The notes beneath the pieces are model-generated. The model saw only the letters and a list, made by a program, of their open reading frames with translations. It ran no database searches and had not been told where the DNA came from. Of a DNA stretch of 29,703 bases, positions 22,863-29,703 are shown piece after piece (the first letter of the stretch is position 1; every line of letters begins with the position of its first letter). This DNA comes from Ferruginibacter sp. Its GTDB lineage: Bacteria; Bacteroidota; Bacteroidia; Chitinophagales; Chitinophagaceae. The translations under genes and the position numbers were made by a program. The stretch covers positions 1-29,703 of the forward strand of contig JANXTN010000214.1 in assembly GCA_025352435.1 (NCBI GenBank), in the 5' to 3' direction.

Positions 22863-24719
22863 TTATTTCAAAAGCAATTGCACAATGGTTTGTGCTTTGG
22901 TATACATTGTATTTAGTTCTTCATTTCTTTCAAAAGGAGTATACAATTGCCATTCAATTTCTTTTATTAACTTCTGTGTTTGCAAAATAAGATCATTGCC
23001 AATACCAGCTTTATCCATTACGATTGCTAAACTTTTTGTGTTTAAATTTTCCGAGGGGATATTAAATTTTTTTGATAAAAAAGTTTTTACCTCATCATTT
23101 AGTATGCTATAAAAACTTATACATTCATTTTTAAAAAGGCAATCTTCGGTTCTGTTTAGTGGGTTTTGAGGTGGGTAATAATTTACCATTTGTCCATCTA
23201 CCTCTTTTACAGGAACATTTTTGTTAACTGGAATCTTTCTTTCCTTTGTCATCCAAAAAATAAATAAAGCAATGAGAAACCCTGCAATAAAAAGTAAAAT
23301 AACCCCCTTATTATTTAATAAATATTCAAACATCGAAAACTTTTTCCCCGGGGTATTTTTAAGACCAGCTGCTGCTGTGTACTTCTTGCCTTTCGAAATA
23401 TTAAAGGCGATGCTTTTTGTATTGCTGCTTTTGTAACTTTTTGTTTTCGGATCAAAGTAACTGAAGTTGATAGAAGGGATGGTATAGGAACCTTCTTTGC
23501 TAATAGAAAAAGGAATTTCAAAAGTTTTGCTGCCGCTAATGGGTACAGTTTTATTATCAGTATTATCAGTAATCTTTGTATCAAACACTTCAAACCCGGC
23601 CTGCCATTTCAATTCAGGAAGTGTAAGCAAATGCATATTTCCTTCACCAGCAATCGTTACAAAAAGTTTGGCGGTTTCATCAGTTGTAAAATTATCTTTT
23701 TGTAAAACAGCATCGATCGTAAAATTTCCTACAGCGCCTTTAAATCCCTCAGGCTTTCCTGCCTCAGGCAAAGGCTTTACATTAATTATGATAGGTTTTG
23801 TATTAAGTGCTACCGTTTCTGTAATTAAGGCATTCGGATCAATATTATAATTATCACCATTAGTTCCGCTGTATTTTACAAAACTTATTTTGTTGTCTAA
23901 AGTAGCAGATTCTACTTCTATCGGCCCGGCCTGTAATGGATATAACTGCGCTTTTCTAATAATGTAAACATTGTAAGATTTGCCATTTAATTTTTCATTT
24001 GTAAATCCTAAAGCATCGTTTGGTTGTACCATTTCAATAACGGAAAAACCATTGAATGATGGATTTTTAGAGAGATTGCTTTCGCTTTTTAACCTTGTAT
24101 ATAATTTATAAGTGGCCAATAATGCCTCACCAACATAACAGGAATTTTTGTTTAATTGCAACCTTAGCTGCATATTATCATTTACTTTTTTCTGAATGTT
24201 TTCACCCTTTCTTAGAATATAATCACTAAAGGTTGTTTGCGCCTGCGGCTCAAAAAAAGGATCAAGCCCCGAGAGCAAGGACTGCATAGAGGCTGCGCCA
24301 GAACTGCGCTGAGAAGAAGTAGATCCTGCTGATTTATTTTTGGATACAACAATATTTATGGAATTGCTTTTAAAAATATGGCCATCAATTTCTGCGGTAG
24401 CAGGAGAAATTTTGTAAGAACCCAATTTTTTAGGGAGCAGTACATAGCTCAAAGAAATGTATTCGCTTGTTTCTCCATTAATAGTATTTTGCTCTGTTGT
24501 AGTACTTGGACCGCTTACTACATTAAAATCATTTAATGGAGGGGGAGTTATTTTTTGAACATGAGTTCCGTTGGCAACTGTTAGAGACAATGTTATATAC
24601 TCATCTTTACCTGCATTGTTTGGCGTAGCTGTTGCGGTAAATTTAGTTTGTCCGAAAACGTTAAGACCTAAACAGATAAAAATTATGCAATAAAATATTT
24701 TAGTAAAAAATAAATTCAT
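22863..24719 (-). CDS. batD: BatD family protein
   Basis: A 618-residue exported protein of the BatD family. The signal peptide is residues 1-23 (FYCIIFICLGLNVFGQ), followed by beta-rich repeats: KFTATATPNNAGKDEYITLSLTVANG opens the oxygen-tolerance domain, and AVLQKDNFTTDETAKLFVTIAGEGN begins a second. A single membrane span lies near residues 470-492 (GVILLFIAGFLIALFIFWM), with a cytoplasmic tail of about 125 residues. Bat proteins were named for aerotolerance in Bacteroides fragilis; BatD normally works with MoxR, BatA and BatB. None of these partners is next to it, so here it is an orphan within this window. It has a consensus promoter -7 box and is convergent with the response regulator. 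Confidence 0.88.
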   Translation of the reverse strand: MNLFFTKIFYCIIFICLGLNVFGQTKFTATATPNNAGKDEYITLSLTVANGTHVQKITPPPLNDFNVVSGPSTTTEQNTINGETSEYISLSYVLLPKKLGSYKISPATAEIDGHIFKSNSINIVVSKNKSAGSTSSQRSSGAASMQSLLSGLDPFFEPQAQTTFSDYILRKGENIQKKVNDNMQLRLQLNKNSCYVGEALLATYKLYTRLKSESNLSKNPSFNGFSVIEMVQPNDALGFTNEKLNGKSYNVYIIRKAQLYPLQAGPIEVESATLDNKISFVKYSGTNGDNYNIDPNALITETVALNTKPIIINVKPLPEAGKPEGFKGAVGNFTIDAVLQKDNFTTDETAKLFVTIAGEGNMHLLTLPELKWQAGFEVFDTKITDNTDNKTVPISGSKTFEIPFSISKEGSYTIPSINFSYFDPKTKSYKSSNTKSIAFNISKGKKYTAAAGLKNTPGKKFSMFEYLLNNKGVILLFIAGFLIALFIFWMTKERKIPVNKNVPVKEVDGQMVNYYPPQNPLNRTEDCLFKNECISFYSILNDEVKTFLSKKFNIPSENLNTKSLAIVMDKAGIGNDLILQTQKLIKEIEWQLYTPFERNEELNTMYTKAQTIVQLLLK

Positions 24720-24741
24720 AATTTATTAATAAATCGAAGCA

Positions 24742-24749
24742 CAAAAATA
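24742..24749 (-). promoter_or_regulatory. Promoter -7 element of batD
   Basis: TATTTTTG on the minus strand matches TAnnTTTG. The -33 partner TTTC lies 18 bases upstream and is imperfect. The leader would be about 18 bases. Confidence 0.45.
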
Positions 24750-24807
24750 AATAACAATGTTTGCGCTGAAATTTCTTTTCTCACGAAAAAATTTAAGAAA
24801 CTGTTAA

Positions 24808-25506
24808 TTACAAATCTCCCAATTGAGGTCGTAGCACAATCTCTTCTGGCACCGCTGATGGACTTAGTTGTGTACAGGCAAATATAATATCAGCAATATC
24901 TGAAGCCTCCATTATTCTGTTTCCACTATTATCAAAACCTTCCCAAGAATCTGTAAATACAGCTCCAGGAAACACGGCTGTTACTTTAATGTTATGAGTT
25001 TTTAATTCGTGACGTAAATTTTGGCTAAAGCCATTCAATGCAAATTTGCTGATGCTATAACTTCCACCGCCATTATAAGCCTGTAAAGATGCTACTGAAC
25101 AGATATTAAAAATGTGTCCGCTTCTATTTGTCTTCATTTGCGGAGCCAAATATTTTGTTAGATAATATGCACTATACAAATTATTGTCTATCATTTTTTC
25201 AAGACTGCCATCGGGTTCGTCTAAAATGTTTCCGGGAGTGAATCCGCCTGCATTATTTATTAAAATATCAGGCGTTGCAACATCTAAACACCATTTTGCA
25301 AATTTTTCAGTCTGGGTTTTATCCGATAGATCTGCTTCAAAAAAGTGAATGGTTGCAGCTGGATAACTTTGTTTTAAATCTTCAATAGCTACCTGCAATG
25401 TTTTTACATTTCTTGAACATAAAAACAATGAATGTCCGTCTGCAGCAAATTTAGCAGCAATCGCTTTTCCTATACCGCGTGCTGCGCCTGTAATAACAAT
25501 ATTCAT
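24808..25506 (-). CDS. SDR family oxidoreductase
   Basis: A 232-residue short-chain dehydrogenase/reductase. The Rossmann nucleotide site is GAARGIG in NIVITGAARGIGKAIAAKF, followed by DL before the DILINNAGG motif (NNAG) and the catalytic Ser/Tyr/Lys as SVASLQAYNGGGSYSISKFA, where Tyr and Lys form YxxxK. The end, VFPGAVFTDSWEGFDNSG, is the substrate lid. The cofactor is probably NADP(H), given the Arg in GAARG, but this is a weak inference. The substrate is unknown. The gene is divergent from the YjjG-type nucleotidase and 88 bases before the batD start. Confidence 0.92.
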   Translation of the reverse strand: MNIVITGAARGIGKAIAAKFAADGHSLFLCSRNVKTLQVAIEDLKQSYPAATIHFFEADLSDKTQTEKFAKWCLDVATPDILINNAGGFTPGNILDEPDGSLEKMIDNNLYSAYYLTKYLAPQMKTNRSGHIFNICSVASLQAYNGGGSYSISKFALNGFSQNLRHELKTHNIKVTAVFPGAVFTDSWEGFDNSGNRIMEASDIADIIFACTQLSPSAVPEEIVLRPQLGDL

Positions 25507-25584
25507 TTCAATAATTTTTTTAATTGTCTACCTTTAGATTTCTGTAAAGTTATATTAACGCTCTTCAAATATTTTTAATTTAAA

Positions 25585-26280
25585 ATGCGGGGTTACAAAC
25601 ATCTTTTTTTCGATCTGGATCATACTATCTGGGACTTTGACAGAAATGCAAAAACTACACTTGCAGAATTATATACTGAAGAACTTGCACAAAAAACAAA
25701 TGCTGCCTTCACGCCATTTTATGAGCGCTATCTATTTCACAATGCCCATTTATGGAAGAGATATGAAGCAGGTTTTATTGGAGTAGAAGAACTAAAATGG
25801 AAAAGAATGTGGCGCACGCTGTTGGATTTTAAAGTTGCAGATGAAGCATTATCTAAAAATTTAAGTACAAGGTTTTTAGAAATTCTGCCAACGAAAAAGG
25901 CAGTTTTCCCTCATACTTTCGAAATATTAAATTACCTAAAAAATAAAAATTATTCGCTTCATTTAATTACAAACGGTTTTGAACACACACAGAAAATGAA
26001 ACTTAAAAACAGCGGGTTGGATAAATATTTTGATAAATTAATTACATCTGAAGCAAGCAATAGCCTGAAACCTAAAAAAGAGATATTTGACTATGCTTTA
26101 AATAAAACCAATGCTTTTGTACACGAAAGTTTAATGCTGGGCGACAATCAGGCTGCTGATATACAGGGAGCCATAAATGCAGGAATAGATCAGGTTTTCG
26201 TAAATCATGTAAACGAACCACTTACTTTAAAACCTACATATATGATAAAGCATTTACAAGAACTCGAAGAAATCTTGTAA
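25585..26280 (+). CDS. YjjG family noncanonical pyrimidine nucleotidase
   Basis: A 231-residue HAD phosphatase. Motif I is FFDLDHTIWDFDRNAKTTL with the nucleophile Asp and general acid Asp. Motif II is LITNGF, motif III KPKKEIFDYAL and motif IV MLGDNQAADIQGAINAGID. These together with the cap residues match the YjjG family, which removes phosphate from dUMP, dTMP and modified pyrimidine nucleotides to limit their misuse. The start ATG is clear. A near-consensus TACCTTTA at 25529-25536 could be its -7 element with TTTC 19 bases upstream. A bidirectional terminator follows within 15 bases of the stop. Confidence 0.92.
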   Translation: MRGYKHLFFDLDHTIWDFDRNAKTTLAELYTEELAQKTNAAFTPFYERYLFHNAHLWKRYEAGFIGVEELKWKRMWRTLLDFKVADEALSKNLSTRFLEILPTKKAVFPHTFEILNYLKNKNYSLHLITNGFEHTQKMKLKNSGLDKYFDKLITSEASNSLKPKKEIFDYALNKTNAFVHESLMLGDNQAADIQGAINAGIDQVFVNHVNEPLTLKPTYMIKHLQELEEIL

Positions 26281-26293
26281 GATAACAGAAACT

Positions 26294-26325
26294 AAAAAAG
26301 CTGCATCTTTTGATACAGCCTTTTC
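26294..26325. terminator. Bidirectional terminator
   Basis: Stem GCTGCATC/GATACAGC (26300-26307 with 26312-26319, one G-T pair in each reading), four-base loop, A tract on the left and T tract on the right. It closes the nucleotidase gene on + and the small peptide gene on -. Confidence 0.85.
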
Positions 26326-26343
26326 AATTTAATTTTATACAAA

Positions 26344-26505
26344 TTACATTTTCGCAATTTTGTTTTCTTTAGCAACGCTTTTTGCAGTTTTATCTTTGCT
26401 ACAGCAAGAACCACCTTTACTACATTTTTTCTTTTTACCACCGTCAGCAAAAGACGCCGTAACTATTAATAAACCTGCTGTTGCTAGAATAAATACTTTT
26501 TTCAT
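26344..26505 (-). CDS. Tiny exported Cys- and Lys-rich peptide
   Basis: A 53-codon gene. The signal peptide is MKKVFILATAGLLIVTASFA (residues 1-20), after which the mature peptide of 33 residues is DGGKKKKCSKGGSCCSKDKT, AKSVAKENKIAKM. It holds three Cys residues as CSKGGSCC and about a third Lys. The reading is supported by a full promoter (TTTG-N17-TACATTTA) 31 bases upstream, a good signal peptide, and a terminator behind the stop. The function is unknown. The Cys cluster could bind metal (copper or iron) or form disulfides, and the charge could bind nucleic acid or anionic lipid; these are guesses. Confidence 0.8.
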   Translation of the reverse strand: MKKVFILATAGLLIVTASFADGGKKKKCSKGGSCCSKDKTAKSVAKENKIAKM

Positions 26506-26535
26506 TTTATGAAGTTTTAGTTTTTTAATTAGAAG

Positions 26536-26564
26536 TAAATGTAACTAAATTCCTTTTATACAAA
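26536..26564 (-). promoter_or_regulatory. Promoter of the tiny peptide gene
   Basis: On the minus strand TTTG (26564-26561), 17 bases, then TACATTTA (26543-26536), one base off the TAnnTTTG consensus. It lies between the psd stop and the peptide start, so the peptide can be transcribed independently of psd. Confidence 0.65.
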
Positions 26565-26576
26565 TAGTTTAAAAGG

Positions 26577-27233
26577 TTAAAGTGTTGCAAGTACAGTTAC
26601 CCCGCCTTGTACCACTTCATTTATGCCAACATTTATTTTTGTGCCAATGGGTAGCAATAGATCTACCCGGCTGCCAAATTTTATAAACCCATACTCGTAG
26701 GTTTGTTTTACTTTACTACCAACCTCCAAATAATTTATAATTCGCCGTGCTACAGCGCCTGCAATTTGTTTTACTAAAATTTCGGTATTACCATTTTTTA
26801 TTACAATAGAATGCCGTTCATTTTCAGTGGATGATTTTGGGTTCCAGGCCACAAGATATTTTCCCTTATGGTATTTGTTGTAGACAATATCCCCATCAAT
26901 AGGGTTGCGGTTTACGTGCACATTTAAGGGGCTCATAAATACAGAAACCTGTAGCATTTTCTTTTTGAAATATTCATCATCAAATGCTTCTTCAATTACT
27001 ACCACCTTTCCATCTGCGGGCGAAATAATCTGTCCGTTACTGATTGTTAATTTACGTGTGGGAATTCGAAAAAAAGAAACTACAAAAAGCACTAAGCCCA
27101 GTGTGATTACAAAAAACGAAATACAGAGCCAAAGTAGCGATGCACCAAACAGCCAAAAGAAAAGTAAATTTAACCCAATAAATATGATTGTTGCCAGGGC
27201 AATAGATTTATAACCTTCCTTGTGTATGGTCAT
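26577..27233 (-). CDS. psd: Phosphatidylserine decarboxylase
   Basis: A 218-residue short-type decarboxylase that turns phosphatidylserine into phosphatidylethanolamine, the main Bacteroidota phospholipid. Two membrane spans (about residues 10-30 and 32-54) precede the catalytic part: SPADGKVVVI, MSPLNVHVNRNPIDG with the catalytic His106, and YGFIKFGSRVDLLLP, where Gly187-Ser188 is the self-cleavage site that forms the pyruvoyl group. The start is ATG 27233; a TTG-started frame to 27263 adds only ten residues, next to the cdsA stop, and is less likely. It sits 30 bases behind cdsA, whose product CDP-diacylglycerol feeds the pathway. Confidence 0.93.
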   Translation of the reverse strand: MTIHKEGYKSIALATIIFIGLNLLFFWLFGASLLWLCISFFVITLGLVLFVVSFFRIPTRKLTISNGQIISPADGKVVVIEEAFDDEYFKKKMLQVSVFMSPLNVHVNRNPIDGDIVYNKYHKGKYLVAWNPKSSTENERHSIVIKNGNTEILVKQIAGAVARRIINYLEVGSKVKQTYEYGFIKFGSRVDLLLPIGTKINVGINEVVQGGVTVLATL

Positions 27234-27263
27234 CGAAATTTTTTTGAGGGCGAAGTTAAACAA

Positions 27264-27956
27264 TTATCTAGCGAATAACTGAAGATAAACCCAAACAAAG
27301 GGCGTGGCTACGAGCAGCGAATCAAACCTATCTAAAAAACCGCCATGGCCCGGCATAAATGAACCGCTGTCTTTAATATTTGCGGTGCGTTTTATTTTAC
27401 TTTCTAATAAATCTCCAAGTGTGCCAAACACAGCGCAGATAGCAGCTACAGCTACCCAATGTTGTAATGCTAAAACCTTAAAAGCACTGAAAAAGTAAGC
27501 TGTAAATCCCATTACAACCACACACAAAACTGCCCCACCAGCTGTTCCTTCCCAGGTTTTTTTAGGAGATATTTTAGAGAATGGAGTTTTACCAATAAAC
27601 GAGCCTACTAAATATGCCATGGTATCGTTTATCCAGATAGAAAAAATAATAAACAGAGGAAATAGAGGAGAGTAATTTGTAAGTCCCAACTCCTGATTAA
27701 AAATTCTTTTCCCTAGTTCAATCATCATCAAAATAGGAATAATAACGTACGGCATTGATAACGCTAAAAGCCCGAAATATTTGGTAGATTTAATAAGCTT
27801 TATAATTTTTCTATACTCAAATAAGCAGCCACCCATTATTAATAAAAACAACGCAACAAAGCTGTAGAAACTAAGAAGAATACCTCCCAACATTACCACC
27901 GCAAATACAATTGCTGTTATAGCACGTGTTTTAAAAACCGCTTTGTTAAGTGCCAC
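27264..27956 (-). CDS. cdsA: Phosphatidate cytidylyltransferase
   Basis: A 230-residue multi-span membrane enzyme making CDP-diacylglycerol from phosphatidate and CTP. The C-terminal signature is clear: SKISPKKTWEGTAGGAVLC and then SKIKRTANIKDSGSFMPGHG, followed by GFLDRFDSLLVATP, with the Lys, Asp, His and Arg residues of the CdsA pattern. About six or seven hydrophobic spans precede and flank it. At 230 residues it is shorter than the usual 260-290, missing mainly N-terminal spans. The start ATG follows the CPBP gene by two bases, so they are coupled. It is directly upstream of psd, giving a compact phospholipid unit. Confidence 0.94.
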   Translation of the reverse strand: MALNKAVFKTRAITAIVFAVVMLGGILLSFYSFVALFLLIMGGCLFEYRKIIKLIKSTKYFGLLALSMPYVIIPILMMIELGKRIFNQELGLTNYSPLFPLFIIFSIWINDTMAYLVGSFIGKTPFSKISPKKTWEGTAGGAVLCVVVMGFTAYFFSAFKVLALQHWVAVAAICAVFGTLGDLLESKIKRTANIKDSGSFMPGHGGFLDRFDSLLVATPFVWVYLQLFAR

Positions 27957-27958
27957 GC

Positions 27959-28954
27959 TTAATTAGTTTGTTCCTGTGTTATGGATTTGTAAGGATTTGC
28001 TTCAGCTATTAATAAATTTTCTTTGGCCTCTACTCTTGCCCTGTTTTTTACAGAATATTTGTTGAGTATTAAAAAGAGCCCAACGAGTGCTAAAATACCT
28101 ACCATTCCAAATAACCAATGTATATGAGGTTCTAATTTATCAAGATCTACTTTTTCATTTCTTAAATGCATGGCAAACATACTTGTAAGTGCTATACCAT
28201 TATTTATAAAATGCGCCACAATATTTACCCAAATATTTTTTGTTTGATGGTACATTAATCCAAGTACAAAACCAAGCAACAATCTGCTTAAAAATAAATA
28301 GATGGACATGTGAATTAAACTAAAAATAATAGCTGTTACAAATATCGATAACAGAGGCTTTCGCCACCATTTTGAAAATAAATTTTGTACCGCACCTCTA
28401 AAAAAAACTTCTTCAAACATTGCCGGAAAAAATGCCATTATAAACAATGCAATAATGTATTCTTGCCAGTTGCTAATGTTACTCAAGGCCGCAGCTTGTT
28501 TGTTGTACAATATTTCCATATTGAGGGCGATTTTATCTATCTGTGGAAAATGTGCAACTACATATTTTGTCAAATCTGCTAATGGCGATGCAGCGATGGC
28601 AGCAGTAAAAATCAACATAAAACCTAGCAGTAATTGAAACCCGTTTACATATTTATTAAACCCTAGCCAGAACATGTTTTTTCCATTGCTTACTATTGAC
28701 CATAAGACCGCGGGTATAAACAACAGCGCCAGCGTTGCCAAAACCTGTATAGTTCTTGCCATACCCACATTCTCAGGTGCAAACATTGCCTTCATCATTT
28801 CATCCGTATCAGCTATTGATTTCCCTGCAGGCATTATTTGCATCGTAAGCACCAGTTGCACACCGCCCGCAAGTATAAAACCAAACCCTAAAAATGCAAA
28901 CAGAAAACCTAATTGAGCCCATCCACCGAATCCTTTAACGCTTTTGTATTCCAT
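27959..28954 (-). CDS. CPBP family intramembrane protease
   Basis: A 331-residue membrane protein of the CPBP (CAAX prenyl protease-like, Abi) family. Predicted spans lie around residues 15-37, 67-88, 105-122, 165-180, 203-220, 225-240 and 280-300. The active-site motifs are all present: EEVFFRGAV (E181, E182, R186), FSLIHMSIYLFLSRLLLGFVLG with FxxxH, and NIWVNIVAHFINN with H. Such proteases act as glutamic endopeptidases in the membrane; bacterial substrates are mostly unknown. It is first in the CPBP-cdsA-psd operon, which may mean it acts on membrane homeostasis proteins. It is divergent from dusB. Confidence 0.9.
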   Translation of the reverse strand: MEYKSVKGFGGWAQLGFLFAFLGFGFILAGGVQLVLTMQIMPAGKSIADTDEMMKAMFAPENVGMARTIQVLATLALLFIPAVLWSIVSNGKNMFWLGFNKYVNGFQLLLGFMLIFTAAIAASPLADLTKYVVAHFPQIDKIALNMEILYNKQAAALSNISNWQEYIIALFIMAFFPAMFEEVFFRGAVQNLFSKWWRKPLLSIFVTAIIFSLIHMSIYLFLSRLLLGFVLGLMYHQTKNIWVNIVAHFINNGIALTSMFAMHLRNEKVDLDKLEPHIHWLFGMVGILALVGLFLILNKYSVKNRARVEAKENLLIAEANPYKSITQEQTN

Positions 28955-28973
28955 CCCTTAAAAACTTTTAATG

Positions 28974-28981
28974 TAAATTTG
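28974..28981 (+). promoter_or_regulatory. Promoter -7 element of dusB
   Basis: TAAATTTG matches TAnnTTTG and lies 22 bases before the dusB ATG. No TTTG sits at the usual -33 distance. Confidence 0.45.
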
Positions 28982-29003
28982 CCCGCAATATACAAATAAA
29001 GCT

Positions 29004-29703
29004 ATGCCTACTATTGGTTCTATACAACTGCCTGAATTTCCGCTGCTCTTGGCTCCCATGGAAGATGTGAGTGATCCGCCGTTTCGTGCAGTTTGTAAAG
29101 ACAATGGCGCAGATTTAATGTACAGCGAATTCATCAGTAGTGAAGGGCTGATAAGAGATGCCATGAAGAGTATGAAAAAGCTTGATTTTTCAGAAGAGGA
29201 GCGCCCATTTGGAATCCAGATTTTTGGGGGTGATGAAGACGCAATGGAAATGAGTGCAAGAATTTGTGATGCAGTAAATCCGGATTTGGTAGATATTAAT
29301 TTTGGCTGTCCGGTAAAAAAAGTGGTGAATAAAGGTGCGGGTGCAGGTGTTTTAAAAGACCTGGATTTAATGGTTCGTCTTACTAAATCTGTAATAAACG
29401 GCACACGTTTGCCTGTAACAATTAAAACAAGATTAGGGTGGGATGATAATACAAAAAATATTGAAGAAGTGGCCGAGCGCATGCAGGATATTGGCGTGCA
29501 GGCAATATCTATACATGGTCGTACACGCTGCCAGTTGTACAAAGGCGAAGCAGATTGGAGCCTCATTGCAAAAGTAAAAAATAACCCACGAATTAAGATT
29601 CCCGTTTTTGGAAACGGTGATATTGATTCTCCACAAAAAGCAAAATTATACAAAGAAAGATATGGCGTAGATGGTATTATGATTGGCCGTGCCGCCATTG
29701 GTT
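29004..29703 (+). CDS. dusB: tRNA-dihydrouridine synthase DusB, 3' end beyond the window
   Basis: The first 233 residues of a flavin enzyme that reduces uridine to dihydrouridine in tRNA; the rest (about 100 residues in DusB) lies past the window edge. The start ATG 29004 opens MPTIGSIQLPEFPLLLAPME. The FMN site is APMEDVSDPPFRAVC, and the catalytic Cys is in DINFGCPVKKVVNKGAGAGV. The tRNA/FMN block TIKTRLGWDD, SIHGRTRCQLYKGEADW and PVFGNGDIDS follow, then YGVDGIMIGRAAIG at the edge. This matches the DusB branch. It is divergent from the CPBP gene with 49 bases between starts. Confidence 0.96.
   Translation, partial: MPTIGSIQLPEFPLLLAPMEDVSDPPFRAVCKDNGADLMYSEFISSEGLIRDAMKSMKKLDFSEEERPFGIQIFGGDEDAMEMSARICDAVNPDLVDINFGCPVKKVVNKGAGAGVLKDLDLMVRLTKSVINGTRLPVTIKTRLGWDDNTKNIEEVAERMQDIGVQAISIHGRTRCQLYKGEADWSLIAKVKNNPRIKIPVFGNGDIDSPQKAKLYKERYGVDGIMIGRAAIG

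Noticed and set aside
28958..29698. 246-codon frame on the minus strand
   Set aside because: Antisense to dusB, which has full motif support; composition is that of a shadow.

Overview
The window reads as chromosomal DNA of an AT-rich Bacteroidota, most likely a Chitinophagaceae-type organism. Pointers are the gliding genes gldC and gldH, a BatD protein, a DUF6089 barrel, the DUF1501/DUF1800 pair, a uppS-bamA-skp-skp run, and several upstream motifs of the Bacteroidota promoter type (TTTG, about 17-20 bases, TAnnTTTG). The family assignment is inference. I found no tRNA, rRNA, CRISPR array, insertion sequence or prophage.

Layout. 1-761 (+): a DUF6364/PIN toxin-antitoxin module behind a palindromic operator. 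754-3505 (-): DUF1800 then DUF1501, a secretory pair of unknown function. 3645-4179 (-): a frameshifted DUF4160 gene and its DUF2442 partner. 4188-5465 (-): serS, divergent from a run on + (5530-7571) of a small unknown protein, a secreted cyclophilin, gcvH and a VanZ-like protein. 7641-14953 (-): an envelope block transcribed yicC, gldH, DUF6089 barrel, uppS, bamA, and two OmpH/Skp chaperones. 14954-15505: the longest non-coding stretch, with a terminator-like hairpin inside a larger inverted repeat. 15506-22855 (+): gldC, yqeY, cvpA, an alpha/beta hydrolase, a CBS protein, a one-POTRA Omp85 protein, nadK, and a histidine kinase/response regulator pair. 22863-25506 (-): BatD and an SDR oxidoreductase. 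25585-26280 (+): a YjjG-type nucleotidase. 26344-28954 (-): a tiny Cys-rich exported peptide, psd, cdsA and a CPBP protease. 29004 to the end (+): dusB, cut by the window edge.

How the genes work together. Most of the window concerns the cell envelope: outer-membrane protein assembly (BamA, two Skp-like chaperones, a second Omp85 protein), undecaprenyl carrier synthesis (UppS), phosphatidylethanolamine synthesis (CdsA, Psd), gliding (GldC, GldH), and a two-component system placed directly behind nadK.

No clearly new defence or metabolic system is present. The most unusual signals are in non-coding DNA. Several intergenic spacers are built of degenerate seven-base tandem words with a different word in each spacer. 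A roughly 110-base three-helix inverted-repeat element, containing an orphan terminator-like hairpin, lies between the divergent genes yicC and gldC.
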